Source of the DNA: DATGFK01 sp040007395
GTDB taxonomy: Bacteria > Chloroflexota > Anaerolineae > Aggregatilineales > UBA2796
Direction of reading: 5' to 3'
Length of the DNA: 54,041 nt
Assembly: GCA_040007395.1 (NCBI GenBank)
Contig: JBDTVG010000221.1
Span: 1 to 54,041, forward strand
In this document: one piece after another, positions 17,226 to 25,347 of the stretch
Numbering within the stretch: the stretch's first letter is position 1
How the letters are laid out: every line of letters begins with the position of its first letter
Translations under genes and position numbers: made by a program
Notes under the pieces: generated by a model
Told to the model about the DNA's origin: nothing
The model's database searches: none
The model's input: the letters and a program-made list of their open reading frames with translations, nothing else

Positions 17226-17783
17226 TCAGCCCGGTGCTTGGGTGCCGGGTAGCTCATCTTCTGTACGTGGTGTCGGATCGACACTAGACCAGACATCACG
17301 CAGCTTGCGCCATGTATCCTCTAACAGATCCGGGATAATGCGTGTATCCCCAATGATCGACAGATAATTAGTATCGCCTGCCCAACGCGGCACGATGTGT
17401 TGGTGCATGTGCGCCGCAATCCCCGCCCCTGCCGCACCGCCCAGATTCATGCCTACATTAAACCCTTGCGGATTGTATACCTTGCGTAGTGCTGCCAACG
17501 CATGATTAGTGGTCAGCATCAGGTCGGTCAGCGCGTCGGCGGGGAGATCCTCAATCGAGGGTACATGGACATACGGCACGACCAAGAGATGACCATTGTT
17601 ATAGGGAAACTTGTTCAGCGTCACAAAGACAAACTTCGAGCGTGCCACAATCGTTTCGGCCTGATCTTTGGCATCGTCAACAAAGGTTGCCTTATGGCAA
17701 AAGACACAACTGACCGTTGAGCCTTTCTCGCCCGTTTCTCCGGTCAGGTAGGGCATACGCCACGGGGTGTACAGATGATCCAT
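17226..17783 (-). CDS. HIT-family nucleotide hydrolase/phosphorylase
   Basis: Cytoplasmic protein of 185 residues with the histidine-triad motif HMHQHI (His125, 127, 129) and an upstream CVFC pair (Cys26, Cys29), as in zinc-containing, Ap4A-phosphorylase-like HIT proteins. The loop LNKFPYNNGHLLVVPYVHVP is characteristic. Members cleave or transfer nucleoside monophosphates from dinucleoside polyphosphates or similar substrates. The ATG at 17783 is chosen over a longer frame because GAGGGA lies just upstream and the family begins MDHLYTPWRM. The gene follows the aldose-epimerase gene by 34 bases in the same direction, so the two probably share a transcript. Confidence 0.85.
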   Translation of the reverse strand: MDHLYTPWRMPYLTGETGEKGSTVSCVFCHKATFVDDAKDQAETIVARSKFVFVTLNKFPYNNGHLLVVPYVHVPSIEDLPADALTDLMLTTNHALAALRKVYNPQGFNVGMNLGGAAGAGIAAHMHQHIVPRWAGDTNYLSIIGDTRIIPDLLEDTWRKLRDVWSSVDPTPRTEDELPGTQAPG

Positions 17784-17817
17784 TCGCGAGAATTCCCTCA
17801 CATAAGACTCAAGGTAG

Positions 17818-18738
17818 CTACTGCGAAACTTGCAGCGTAAAGGTCGCTTGCCGTTCTTGACCCGGTTCCAGCACAAAGACTCCCGAACCGGGAATGCCTT
17901 TGCTATACAGGTTAAATCCGTCGTTGGCATTGGTCACTGGCTCAACCGCGAAATATGGCGTATCCTGCGGCACATACAGTACGACATCCTCAAACAGCCG
18001 ATCAAAGTACAGCGTCACCGATCTGCCCGATTCGCCGTAGACCATGCGGATCGGTTTTTCGCCGTCGCGCCCAGTGAGGCAGTCGTCAATAAATTCGCTG
18101 CCCAGTGGGCGCAGTTGCCGGAAGTCTACTCGCGGTTCAACTGCCACTGATCCAGCGGAAGGCATACACTGTTCCAGTTCAAAGTATTCCGCACAGGGAA
18201 TCTCTAGCTGGATCGTATCGGTGGGGCTGGCAAGGGTTCGCATGAAGTGAGGATGATGTCCAAAGCCGGCTGGCATAGGGGTCGTATCCTCATTCTTGAG
18301 CCATGTTGTTATTGTAAAGTTTTCGCCGTCTACGCGGAAATCCATACGAGTGGAAAAGCGCCACGGGAAGTTGACTCCGGCATATCGGCTGGATTGGAAA
18401 TTAACAAAAATCTTCGAGGGTTCGGTCACTTCGACAACCCATGGAAATTCTCTGGCAGTGCCATGTATCGCGGTGCCATCTTCAAAGTTAACCCGCAGTT
18501 GGTAATCTGCCCCGCGAAATTTAAAATGACCATCGCGAATCCGGTTCGACCACGGGATCAGGGCATAGCTGGCACATGCCGACACATCCTGATAGTGGGT
18601 GTCGGGGGTCGGGCGCATCAGGTCGATCCACTGGTTATTGTGCTTAATCCGGGCAAAGGCAATCGAGGCACCAGTTGCGGGCAAAATTCCGACCTGCCAA
18701 AGCTTGCTTTCGATCACTTTTAACTGATTATCTGGCAT
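17818..18738 (-). CDS. Aldose 1-epimerase (galactose mutarotase) family protein
   Basis: Soluble protein of 306 residues. Family features are clear: PWSNRIRDGHFKFRG (residues about 63-76), HGTAREFPW with His92, GFGHHPHF with the catalytic-type His pair (161-162), and the C-terminal YFAVEPVTNANDGFNL carrying the presumed catalytic Glu. The family interconverts alpha and beta anomers of hexoses; the exact sugar is unknown. The ATG at 18738 is supported by a strong GGGGGAG upstream, so the longer frame to 18792 is discarded. It sits between an ABC ATPase gene (43-base gap) and the HIT gene in a probable three-gene operon. Confidence 0.82.
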   Translation of the reverse strand: MPDNQLKVIESKLWQVGILPATGASIAFARIKHNNQWIDLMRPTPDTHYQDVSACASYALIPWSNRIRDGHFKFRGADYQLRVNFEDGTAIHGTAREFPWVVEVTEPSKIFVNFQSSRYAGVNFPWRFSTRMDFRVDGENFTITTWLKNEDTTPMPAGFGHHPHFMRTLASPTDTIQLEIPCAEYFELEQCMPSAGSVAVEPRVDFRQLRPLGSEFIDDCLTGRDGEKPIRMVYGESGRSVTLYFDRLFEDVVLYVPQDTPYFAVEPVTNANDGFNLYSKGIPGSGVFVLEPGQERQATFTLQVSQ

Positions 18739-18781
18739 GAAACTCCCCCTGAAAATTAACAAAAAGGGTAAAATTTGAAGG

Positions 18782-19510
18782 CTAGCCAACACGGCTTTTG
18801 ACGCGAGTTTCGATCAACTTGCCGTCGCGCATCTCGTGGATTACATCGGATTCGTGCATCACTTGTGGATCGTGACTAACGATCACCAACGTGATTCCGC
18901 GCTCCACAACCAAGCGGCGCATCAGGTCAAGTATACGTCGCCCGGTCTGGCTGTCCAACTGTCCAGTTGGCTCATCAGCGAGAATGATCTGTGGGCGTGC
19001 AGCGATGGCACGGGCGATAGCGACACGCTGCTGTTCACCGCCACTCAATTCATAGGGGCGATGGCGAGCGCGACGGGTCAACCCTACCCAGTCAAGCGCT
19101 TCTGCCACCCGCTGATCGCGTTCAGTCCGCCCCATGTGGCGCATTCGCAGCGGCACGCCGATGTTTTCCACAGCGGTCAAAAGGGGGAGCAGCCCAAAGC
19201 TCTGAAAGACAAAGCTAAAGGTATCTCGACGCAGTGCTAGCCGTGCCGTTTCATCCATCTGGCTCAAGGGTCGATCCCCTATCCAAACCTCGCCGCTGGT
19301 GGGGTTATCCAGCCCCGCGATCATGTTGAGCAGTGTTGTCTTGCCGCTACCTGAACGCCCCACAATCGCGGTCATTTGCTGAGGCCAGATCTCTAGTGAA
19401 ACATTATTGACAGCATGAATATCCTCTCCTTCGAGATGGTACACACGCTCCAGATTTAGTACACGAATGGCGGGATTGTTTGCGGCGTTATTGGACATAG
19501 TATCAATCAT
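18782..19510 (-). CDS. ABC transporter ATPase, LolD/MacB/FtsE type
   Basis: ATPase of about 242 residues (238 if the ATG at 19498 is used; neither start has a clear ribosome site). Walker A is GRSGSGKTT (51-59). The Q-loop region reads FVFQSFGLLPLLTAVENI, the signature LSGGEQQR, Walker B IILADEPTGQLD and the switch IVSHD. The LADEPTG and the TAVENIGVPLRM segment are typical of the group that partners with MacB/FtsX-type permeases. No permease gene is adjacent, so its partner must be elsewhere. It heads a leftward group with the aldose epimerase and HIT genes. Confidence 0.85.
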   Translation of the reverse strand: MIDTMSNNAANNPAIRVLNLERVYHLEGEDIHAVNNVSLEIWPQQMTAIVGRSGSGKTTLLNMIAGLDNPTSGEVWIGDRPLSQMDETARLALRRDTFSFVFQSFGLLPLLTAVENIGVPLRMRHMGRTERDQRVAEALDWVGLTRRARHRPYELSGGEQQRVAIARAIAARPQIILADEPTGQLDSQTGRRILDLMRRLVVERGITLVIVSHDPQVMHESDVIHEMRDGKLIETRVKSRVG

Positions 19511-19652
19511 TGGTGGGATTGGTTCGGCAATACGTTTCTTAGTACATTTTAATTGAGGTGGTTGTCAAAGCCAACTTGAACAGACTCAATCGCTGCAATG
19601 TCGGAAAATCCTACATCCGGTACTCGAAACCCAACCGCTGCACACTGTTTAG

Positions 19653-20115
19653 AATGGCTCTATCGCTCCTTACTGCTTCTACCCACAAGTACCAAAGGAT
19701 TTTTACAGCTCAATTTCCCACCCAAACACCACATCGGCCCAGTTTAATCACCCCTCTTCATTTCCGTTTTGGCCTGAATCTTTTTATCTTCAACGTATCG
19801 CAGAAACTAAACCAAAAAGAGTTCTCGAAATCATTCGCAATATTCCTGATACCGAAAATCCCTATGTCCATCGAGATCTCTGTGAAGCCGCTTTGAAAAT
19901 GCCGCTTGAACAGGCGTTTCAACTTGTACCTAAAGCTAAGGTTTGGATTGAGTCGCCGTATATTATACTTCCCACCGAAATGAGCAGATTCGTATCGCAT
20001 TTGGCAAACAACGGTCAAGGGGATACGGCACTTGAGTTCCTGCAATTGTTACTCATTCTTTCTCCCGATCCTAATGCATCAAAATTTAGTATATCTGAAG
20101 CTCAACCTCGCTTAA
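19653..20115 (+). pseudogene. Remnant of a HEAT-like/helical-repeat protein gene, truncated by an IS5-type element
   Basis: In the frame running from just after a stop at 19650-19652, the segment FWPESFYLQRIAETKPKRVL then EIIRNIPDTENPYVHRDLCE resembles helical-repeat proteins. It continues with AALKMPLEQAFQLVPKAKVW and LPTEMSRFVSHLANNGQGDT. The pattern belongs to a large hypothetical protein family I know only by its look. There is no start codon or ribosome site for this frame, and it runs straight into the inverted repeat of the IS at 20116. The missing 3' part is not found beyond the far end of the IS (22043 on), so more than the insertion has been lost. Confidence 0.5.
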
Positions 20116-20832
20116 GAGACGGTTTGAAAAAAAGAGAAGGAAAAACTCCTAATTGGTACAATGGGCAGTGACAAAACAGCCCAAAGTAACAATCAGGAGT
20201 GTGACCAGTGTGCCACAAAAATGACGGGCTATCCAAGCGATTTGAGCGATGAACAATGGGCAATTATTGAGCCATTATTGCCGAAAGAGAAGTGGGAACG
20301 ACCTATCGAGATCGATATGCGCCGTGCAGTCAATGGCATGTTTTATGTGGTGCGAACAGGAATAGCGTGGGATTACTTGCCGCATGAATACCCCAATCAT
20401 AACCGCGTGTATTATCACCATCATAAATGGTGTGGGGATGGGACATGGGAGCGCATCAACATGGCATTGCGTGAGCCAGTACGCCGCCAAGCAGACCGCG
20501 AGGCACAACCTAGTCTGGCTATCATTGATAGCCAGAGCGTCAAAACGACGGAGGTTGGCGGCGAACGTGGCTTCGATGGCGGCAAGAAAGTCAAAGGACG
20601 CAAACGCCATATTCTGGTGGATACGCTGGGCAATCTCCTGAAAGTCAGGCCCCGCCGCCAACATCGGTGAACGCGCTGGCACCCAACAGTTGCTGCTGAA
20701 TTTGCCTAAACCACTCTGGCAGCGGCTGGCGAAGATCCTGGCCGATGGCGGCTACGAAGGGGTCGATTTCCAAGTTTGGGTCAAGCAGACCTTCGCCGTT
20801 GACTTCGAGATTTCTTTGCCCCCGCGTGACAC

Positions 20833-20840
20833 AAAAGGTT
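20833..20840. repeat. Target-site duplication, left copy (AAAAGGTT)
   Basis: AAAAGGTT at 20833-20840 is repeated exactly at 21850-21857, directly flanking the inner IS. Eight bases is the expected duplication for IS1595-type elements. Confidence 0.92.
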
Positions 20841-21849
20841 GGCTCATGTTAACGCGAGGTGCAAAAGGGTAAACTGAAGGAGATGTAAAGGCGGGGGAGA
20901 AGTGCAATGCCCATTGAATTTCCTATCGTTGAGTTGCTATCAAGCCAGAATAGTTATGAATGGCTGTTAAAACACTTCCACCCCAAAGGGTTAGTGTGTC
21001 CGCGTTGCGGGGCAGGACGAGGGCAAGCGCGACTATTTCGAGTCCGCACGGTCACCGAGGTTGAGGACTATCGCTGTCGGGCGTGTGACAAGACCTACAA
21101 TGTTTTCAGTGGAACGGTCTTTGAAGGACGGCGGCTCAAGCCAGAACAAGCCGTCTTATTAGTACGGGGGATTGTGAAAGGTGAACAGGCACAGATTTTA
21201 GCCAATGAAGTTGGCGTATGCCGCCAAACCGTGCAAGCCCTTCGCGCCAAAATCCAAGTGAATGCCCATATTTTACAGCCCGATACCCCACTTTTGGTCG
21301 ATGAAGAAACTGAAACCGATGAAATGTATCAGAACGCGGGGGAAAAAAAGTGACCGCCATCTTGACCCGACTGACCCACCGCGACGGCGAGCCAATAAGC
21401 GACGTGGACATGGCACGTATGAGAATGACCGCCCGCCGATTGTGGGAACGGTCGGACGCGAGAGCGGGAAAGTACGCCTACGTATGGTAGAACACACGGA
21501 TAGCAGGACGTTATGTGCCCATGTCGAGCAATTTACTCAAAATGGCGCACAAGTCTATACCGATGAATGGCGCGGCTACGACCACGTTGACCGCCCTCAT
21601 CAAACGGTAGCTCATGCTCAGAAAGAATGGGCACGCGATGACGATGGTGACGGCATCCGCGAAGTCCATATCAATACCGTGGAAGGCCTGTGGACCCTCG
21701 TTCGCAACTTCATGCGTCTCTTTCGCGGTGTTCATAAAAAATACTTGTCGGGCTACCTCGCCATCTGTGAGTTTCACATTAATCTCAAGCGGATCACGCC
21801 TGAATTTATTGCCTCACTCGTTGCTTTGCACCCTAAGTTAACATGAGCC
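20841..21849 (+). mobile_element. IS1595-family (ISXO2-like) insertion sequence, 1009 bp
   Basis: Inverted repeats begin GGCTCATGTTAAC on the left (20841-20853), and the complement of GTTAACATGAGCC (21837-21849) on the right, a 13-bp perfect match. After a few mismatches the two ends agree again over GGTGCAAA. It is flanked by the perfect 8-bp duplication at 20833-20840 and 21850-21857. Its single transposase gene reads rightward. Confidence 0.92.
20907..21846 (+). pseudogene. ISXO2-like transposase split at an A7 run
   Basis: The first frame (20907-21353, 148 residues) has the N-terminal zinc ribbon (CPRCG...CRACDKTYNVFSGT), the helix-turn-helix region and the first DDE residues (DEETETDEMYQNAGEKK). 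It stops at TGA just after a run of seven A. The second frame continues the same protein: SDRHLDPTDPPRRRANKRRG, then VYTDEWRGYDHV, WARDDDGDGIREVHINTVEG and a C-terminal helix, to a stop at 21846. Reading six A instead of seven joins them. This is either a point frameshift or a slippage-dependent fusion; family members known to me have one uninterrupted frame here. Confidence 0.85.
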
Positions 21850-21857
21850 AAAAGGTT
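21850..21857. repeat. Target-site duplication, right copy (AAAAGGTT)
   Basis: Exact copy of 20833-20840 at the other end of the inner IS. Confidence 0.92.
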
Positions 21858-22116
21858 TTGTCGTTGTTCCGCTACGTTGGATCGTTGAGCGAACCTTTGC
21901 TTGGCTAGGCCGCTATCGTCGCTTGAGCAAGGACTACGAACAATTACTGGTCAACAGTGAAGGCATGGTGTATCTCGCGTCTATTCATCGATTCCTGCAC
22001 TGTTTAGCCCCTGTTATTTGAGCCTCTTTTTCAAACCGTCTCTGAGACATTTCTTTACCATAGTGAATACAGATTAAACTCTGTTTTATAGCGACTCGGC
22101 ATGTCTGGAGGTAAAT

Positions 22117-22375
22117 ATGATTCTTGTTACTGGCGCGGTTGATCAAACTTACGCCGATTGTCTTTCCGATTATGGGCGATGTGGTCGAAGCGATAGTCCG
22201 CAGCATGGACGATGTTTCAACTTGTGGTAAGAAATATATGCTCGGTGGGCCAGAAGTCTTGACCTACGAGGAGATTGTCAAGCGTGTGTTGAAAGCACTT
22301 GGCACAAGCCGACTATTGCTCGCTTTTCGACTACGGCGACCTTCTTTACCCAGTGTTCCCCTGAAAGACATCAGG
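22117..22375 (+). pseudogene. Collapsed NAD(P)-binding epimerase/reductase gene with an internal deletion
   Basis: A good ribosome site (GGAGGTAAAT) precedes ATG at 22117, which encodes MILVTGA, the start of a Rossmann-fold NAD(P)-binding protein. After these seven codons the frame no longer matches. From about 22130, in another frame, the sequence reads like the C-terminal third of the same family: GDVVEAIVRSMDDV, then GKKYMLGGPEVLTYEEIVKR and VLKALG. The central part, several hundred bases including the active site, is gone. The fragment ends where an unrelated gene fragment begins on the other strand. Confidence 0.7.
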
Positions 22376-22435
22376 TTGCCCCGCTGGGCCAGAACCAATC
22401 ACCATTAAATCATAGTCGTACAATGGCTCACTCAT
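22376..22435 (-). pseudogene. First 20 codons of an SthA/dihydrolipoamide-dehydrogenase-like flavoprotein gene
   Basis: From ATG at 22435 (preceded by GGGGGCAAG) the minus strand reads MSEPLYDYDLMVIGSGPAGQ. This is the exact start expected of soluble pyridine-nucleotide transhydrogenases (SthA) and related FAD enzymes, including the GxGxxG FAD-binding turn. Homology ends at Gln20; the next nine codons (PDVFQGNTG) are unrelated and a stop follows. The remaining 440 or so residues are missing. The fragment lies tail to tail with the epimerase remnant, marking a deletion junction at about 22375. Confidence 0.7.
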
Positions 22436-22526
22436 CTTGCCCCCTTTAACAAATGCCGAATTGCCAAACTCAGTGGCTATTCTAAAGTGCGATTCTAATT
22501 TGGATAAAAGGTTAGCGCGAATTTTA

Positions 22527-23294
22527 TTACACTTGACGTTCACTCCGTGCCGCAAACTTTTGCTGGATCTGGACTACGGCTTGATGGGCTGATTCTTCCA
22601 GATAGGGGAAGGCTAGCCATGCATTCATCAGTCCAAAGCAAATTCCGGTGAGCGTGCGGAACAGGGGAGTCGTTTCGCGGGCAGGCCACAAATTAAAAGG
22701 GGCATAGCCCAAAAGCTGGCTAAAGCCGTCAATCGCAATCGGCAAGATCCCCAAAAACACATACAACCATAATGGCACCGGTCGCAGATGTCGCCGCACA
22801 AACGGGATCACAAAGATCAGGCCACCGATAAACAGAGCGCTATAGATGGCAATATCGCGTTCACATAACGCCACCTTGTAGCCCATCCGCTGATCACCAA
22901 TAAAATCGCGGGCTGCAAAAATAAGATCGTTATTCCACGTCGCAAGATTTGTTTGGGTTCCGGTCTGGCTATCGACCTCGGACGCATACGACTCGAAGGG
23001 CTGTAACCCAGCGACATCAGCACCGCTGCGCGGGTAAGCGGGCTGCTCCCCAAACAAAAACCATGAACGGAATGCAAATTGATGACACATCGGGCTGTAG
23101 GCAGTGTACAAAAAACGGGCTGGGCCTGTCAACCCGAAGTGCATCAGAGTCGGGGCGACAAACGGCAGCCCAACATATAAGCCGATAAGCAGCAGCAGCC
23201 AGCGCAGCCAACGGCGCGACAGCCCCAATGCCCAACGGTTGGCTCGTACCGCAAAAGACCGATCCGATTTAATCGGTGCATTGTCCGACATCAT
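22527..23294 (-). CDS. DUF2085 family membrane protein
   Basis: Integral membrane protein of 255 residues with about five hydrophobic spans. The DUF2085 pattern is clear: FLYTAYSPMCHQFAFRSWFL (conserved Cys-His near the first spans), GYKVALCERDIAIYSALF, ILPIAIDGFSQLLG and FRTLTGICFG. The paired Cys/His and Cys/Glu/Arg residues suggest metal or cofactor binding, but the function is unknown. A central soluble loop (SYASEVDSQTGTQTNLATW) is longer than in many members. The start is ATG-ATG at 23294/23291 behind AGGAGA. Downstream lies the deletion junction; the gene itself is intact. Confidence 0.8.
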   Translation of the reverse strand: MMSDNAPIKSDRSFAVRANRWALGLSRRWLRWLLLLIGLYVGLPFVAPTLMHFGLTGPARFLYTAYSPMCHQFAFRSWFLFGEQPAYPRSGADVAGLQPFESYASEVDSQTGTQTNLATWNNDLIFAARDFIGDQRMGYKVALCERDIAIYSALFIGGLIFVIPFVRRHLRPVPLWLYVFLGILPIAIDGFSQLLGYAPFNLWPARETTPLFRTLTGICFGLMNAWLAFPYLEESAHQAVVQIQQKFAARSERQV

Positions 23295-23423
23295 GTGACT
23301 CTCCTATAGTGGTTTCAGCGTGCCAGCATAACGAGGATTATCACAGCTTACAAGTTTTTCACTAATGGGGAATCGCAGAAGGGAATGGCAGTGCTTGCTC
23401 GATTATGCTAGGCAGTCGCTCGC

Positions 23424-23459
23424 TAAAAACAAAGAGACCGGGAACTAATCCCAGTCTCT
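23424..23459 (-). terminator. Intrinsic terminator of the DUF4342 gene
   Basis: A stem AGAGAC/GTCTCT (23433-23438 with 23454-23459) extended by GGGA/TCCC across one mismatch. On the minus strand it is followed by TTTGTTTTTAG (complement of 23422-23432). It sits 47 bases after the DUF4342 stop. Confidence 0.7.
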
Positions 23460-23505
23460 CGTTTTCAGCGGCGCTTGAAGCGCTGTTACAACGCGACCAT
23501 TGCAG

Positions 23506-23850
23506 TTACTGGTCGGTTTTGTTGACTTCAATAATCGTCGAGGGTTCGTCGGTCTTCGCATCGGCGGGGTTTTCGTAGCGCTCAATGACCACATGCACTT
23601 TGGCGACATAGGCAGCGACGGCACCGATCAGCGCGAGGGGCAGGGCGAAATAGGCCAGACCTGTGCCGGCGACAACACCGAGCGTCAGCGGAATTTCAAG
23701 AATGGTGCGCCCGTTACCATCTTTCAGAATAAGGCGGCGGATGTTGCCTTCCTTGATCATGGCTTCGATGCGCTCAACGAGTTGGTTGCCTGCGACACTG
23801 ATTTCTTCGTAGAAAGTGCGTGGGCTACCCTGAGTATTTTTGTCTGTCAT
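23506..23850 (-). CDS. DUF4342 family protein
   Basis: Protein of 114 residues matching the DUF4342 pattern: an N-terminal soluble helix (YEEISVAGNQLVERIEAMIK), then EGNIRRLILKDGNGRTILEI and PLTLGVV, a hydrophobic hairpin (LAYFALPLALIGAVAAYVAK), and a charged acidic tail. The family is widespread, small and without a known role; the fold suggests a peripheral or single-hairpin membrane protein. The ATG at 23850 has GGAG eight bases upstream and is preferred over GTG at 23859. It is divergent from the FAD oxidoreductase gene (232-base gap). Confidence 0.82.
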   Translation of the reverse strand: MTDKNTQGSPRTFYEEISVAGNQLVERIEAMIKEGNIRRLILKDGNGRTILEIPLTLGVVAGTGLAYFALPLALIGAVAAYVAKVHVVIERYENPADAKTDEPSTIIEVNKTDQ

Positions 23851-24082
23851 TAGAACCACTCCTCTTTGTGTACTTGGCTGAAGGGTTAATCCAGCATAAA
23901 GTGTTCAACTTATCACACTCTATATTACGTACATATGTTGCAAAGGTTGCGGACATTTAGCACAAATTTAGGCGAAACATCAATGGAACAGAAAAACGCA
24001 GACCAATTTCTGATCCTGAATCACAAATGTACCGCGTCAATCGTCTTATTATATAGAAATGAAGATTGACAGGAGACAACTG

Positions 24083-25270
24083 ATGAATTCCACCCATATC
24101 GTTATCATTGGCGGCGGTTACAGCGGTGTGATGGCGGCTCGCCGTCTGGCTCAAAAGACTCACGGTCAACCCGTACAAATTACGCTCGTCAACGGCTCAG
24201 ACCATTTCGTCGAGCGCATTCGTCTGCATCAAGTGGCGGCGAACCAAGGGTCACGAACGATCTCGCTTCGCAACCTATTGGACCATACAGGCATTGGCTT
24301 AGTTCAAGGATGGGTCACAAAGATCAGCCCAGAATCGTGCTCCTTGACCGTTCAGACAACGATGGGTCAACAGACTATCGCCTATGATTATTTGATCAAT
24401 GCACTCGGCAGTTTTGTCGATACCGCGCGAGTCCCCGGCGCTGCCGACTATGCACTGTCAGTCAGCACGGAAGAAACAACCCTCGAACTGCGCGAACGGC
24501 TGCCCGGCATCGCGGCGCGTGGCGGGCGATTGGTGGTGTGTGGTGGCGGCCTAACGGGAATCGAGTTGGCAACGGAACTGGCGGAAGCTTACCCCGGACT
24601 GAAGGTGTCACTATTAACACGAGATCAGTTTGGAGAGCAGCTATCGAAACGCGGATCGGGCTATCTGCGCCGCACCTTTGATCGGCTGCATATTGATATT
24701 ATCGACAATGCGACTATCACTCGCATCACGCCCGATCACGTAGAATATCAGGGTGGCACCGCGGCTTATGATCTGTGTCTCTATGCCGCTGGATTCGCAG
24801 TACCGACTTTAGCCCGCGAAGCTGGACTTACCGTGAACGCACAGGGGCAAGTCATCGTTGATGATCATCTACGCTCGGTTTCACACCCAGAGATCTACAC
24901 TGTTGGTGATGCGGCGGACGTAAGCGACGCGATTAACACGCCGATTCGGATGGCTTGTGCTACCGCACTGCCAATGGGTGCCTATGCCGCCGACGATCTA
25001 GCCGCCAAACTTCAAGGCAAGTCCCACCGACCTCACGAATTTGTCTATGGGGGACGCTGTATCAGCTTGGGTCGCCACGCTGGGTTAATGCAGCTCGTGG
25101 ACGCTGAGGACAATCCCAAAGAGCAGATTATCACGGGGTGGTTAGGCGCACAGATCAAGGAGATAATCTGCCGCTACACAGTCTGGCAGATTCGCCATGC
25201 CCGCTGGATGTATTACCCCCGTCGTCCGGCGGCTAAACGCAAAGCGGCGCACGTGGTAAATTTTGGGTGA
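24083..25270 (+). CDS. FAD-dependent NAD(P)H oxidoreductase (NDH-2-like), partner of the ECF41 sigma gene
   Basis: Flavoprotein of 395 residues with two Rossmann motifs: HIVIIGGGYSGVMAARRLA (FAD, near the N-terminus) and RLVVCGGGLTGIELATELAE (NAD(P), about residues 150-170). A C-terminal FAD-contact motif, HPEIYTVGDAADV, is also present. The architecture is that of type II NADH dehydrogenase/disulfide-reductase-like enzymes, without a redox CxxxxC pair. The start at 24083 follows AGGAGA; a longer frame from 24059 would include that site. The sigma-factor gene begins 77 bases downstream on the same strand. ECF41 genes are commonly linked to a carboxymuconolactone decarboxylase, oxidoreductase or epimerase, and this gene fits as the oxidoreductase. 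Confidence 0.82.
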   Translation: MNSTHIVIIGGGYSGVMAARRLAQKTHGQPVQITLVNGSDHFVERIRLHQVAANQGSRTISLRNLLDHTGIGLVQGWVTKISPESCSLTVQTTMGQQTIAYDYLINALGSFVDTARVPGAADYALSVSTEETTLELRERLPGIAARGGRLVVCGGGLTGIELATELAEAYPGLKVSLLTRDQFGEQLSKRGSGYLRRTFDRLHIDIIDNATITRITPDHVEYQGGTAAYDLCLYAAGFAVPTLAREAGLTVNAQGQVIVDDHLRSVSHPEIYTVGDAADVSDAINTPIRMACATALPMGAYAADDLAAKLQGKSHRPHEFVYGGRCISLGRHAGLMQLVDAEDNPKEQIITGWLGAQIKEIICRYTVWQIRHARWMYYPRRPAAKRKAAHVVNFG

Positions 25271-25295
25271 CAATTGGCGATTCCAGTCTATCATT

Positions 25296-25317
25296 GGGGC
25301 AAGGCATGTCTTGCCCC
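25296..25317. other. Perfect 8-bp hairpin between oxidoreductase and sigma genes
   Basis: GGGGCAAG (25296-25303) pairs with CTTGCCCC (25310-25317) around GCATGT. There is no U-tract. It may lower read-through from the oxidoreductase into the sigma gene or serve as an operator. Confidence 0.4.
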
Positions 25318-25347
25318 ATTCCTGCTGTAATGTGTGGAGAGTTTACC

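Larger units (their letters stand above)
20221..22021 (+). pseudogene. IS5-family transposase, frameshifted and interrupted by an IS
   Basis: The N-terminal half (20221 to about 20640, also open from 20161) is MTGYPSDLSDEQWAIIEPLL, typical of the IS5/IS427-type group. It includes the DDE-region IDSQSVKTTEVGGERGFDGG and KVKGRKRHILVD. Near 20641 the frame shifts (+1) so that AANIGERAGTQQLLLNLPK is read in another frame. At 20840 the gene is cut by the inner IS and resumes at 21858 with FVVVPLRWIVERTFAWLGRY, ending at 22019-22021. The protein is therefore doubly inactivated. Excising the inner element and one duplication restores a continuous PRDTKGFVVVPLRW reading frame. Confidence 0.85.
20116..22042 (+). 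mobile_element. IS5-family insertion sequence, interrupted by a second IS
   Basis: The ends are inverted repeats that read inward GAGACGGTTTGAAAAA (left 20116-20131, right complement of 22027-22042), matching at 16 positions. Removing the inner element and one copy of its 8-base duplication gives a unit of about 910 bp with one transposase frame, a normal size for this family. The flanks are TAA on the left and TGA on the right, so a clean target duplication is not seen. Confidence 0.8.

Noticed and set aside
22124..22408. A 94-residue frame as an intact gene
   Set aside because: It holds only the C-terminal third of an epimerase and lacks the nucleotide-binding part; the ribosome site belongs to the other frame at 22117.
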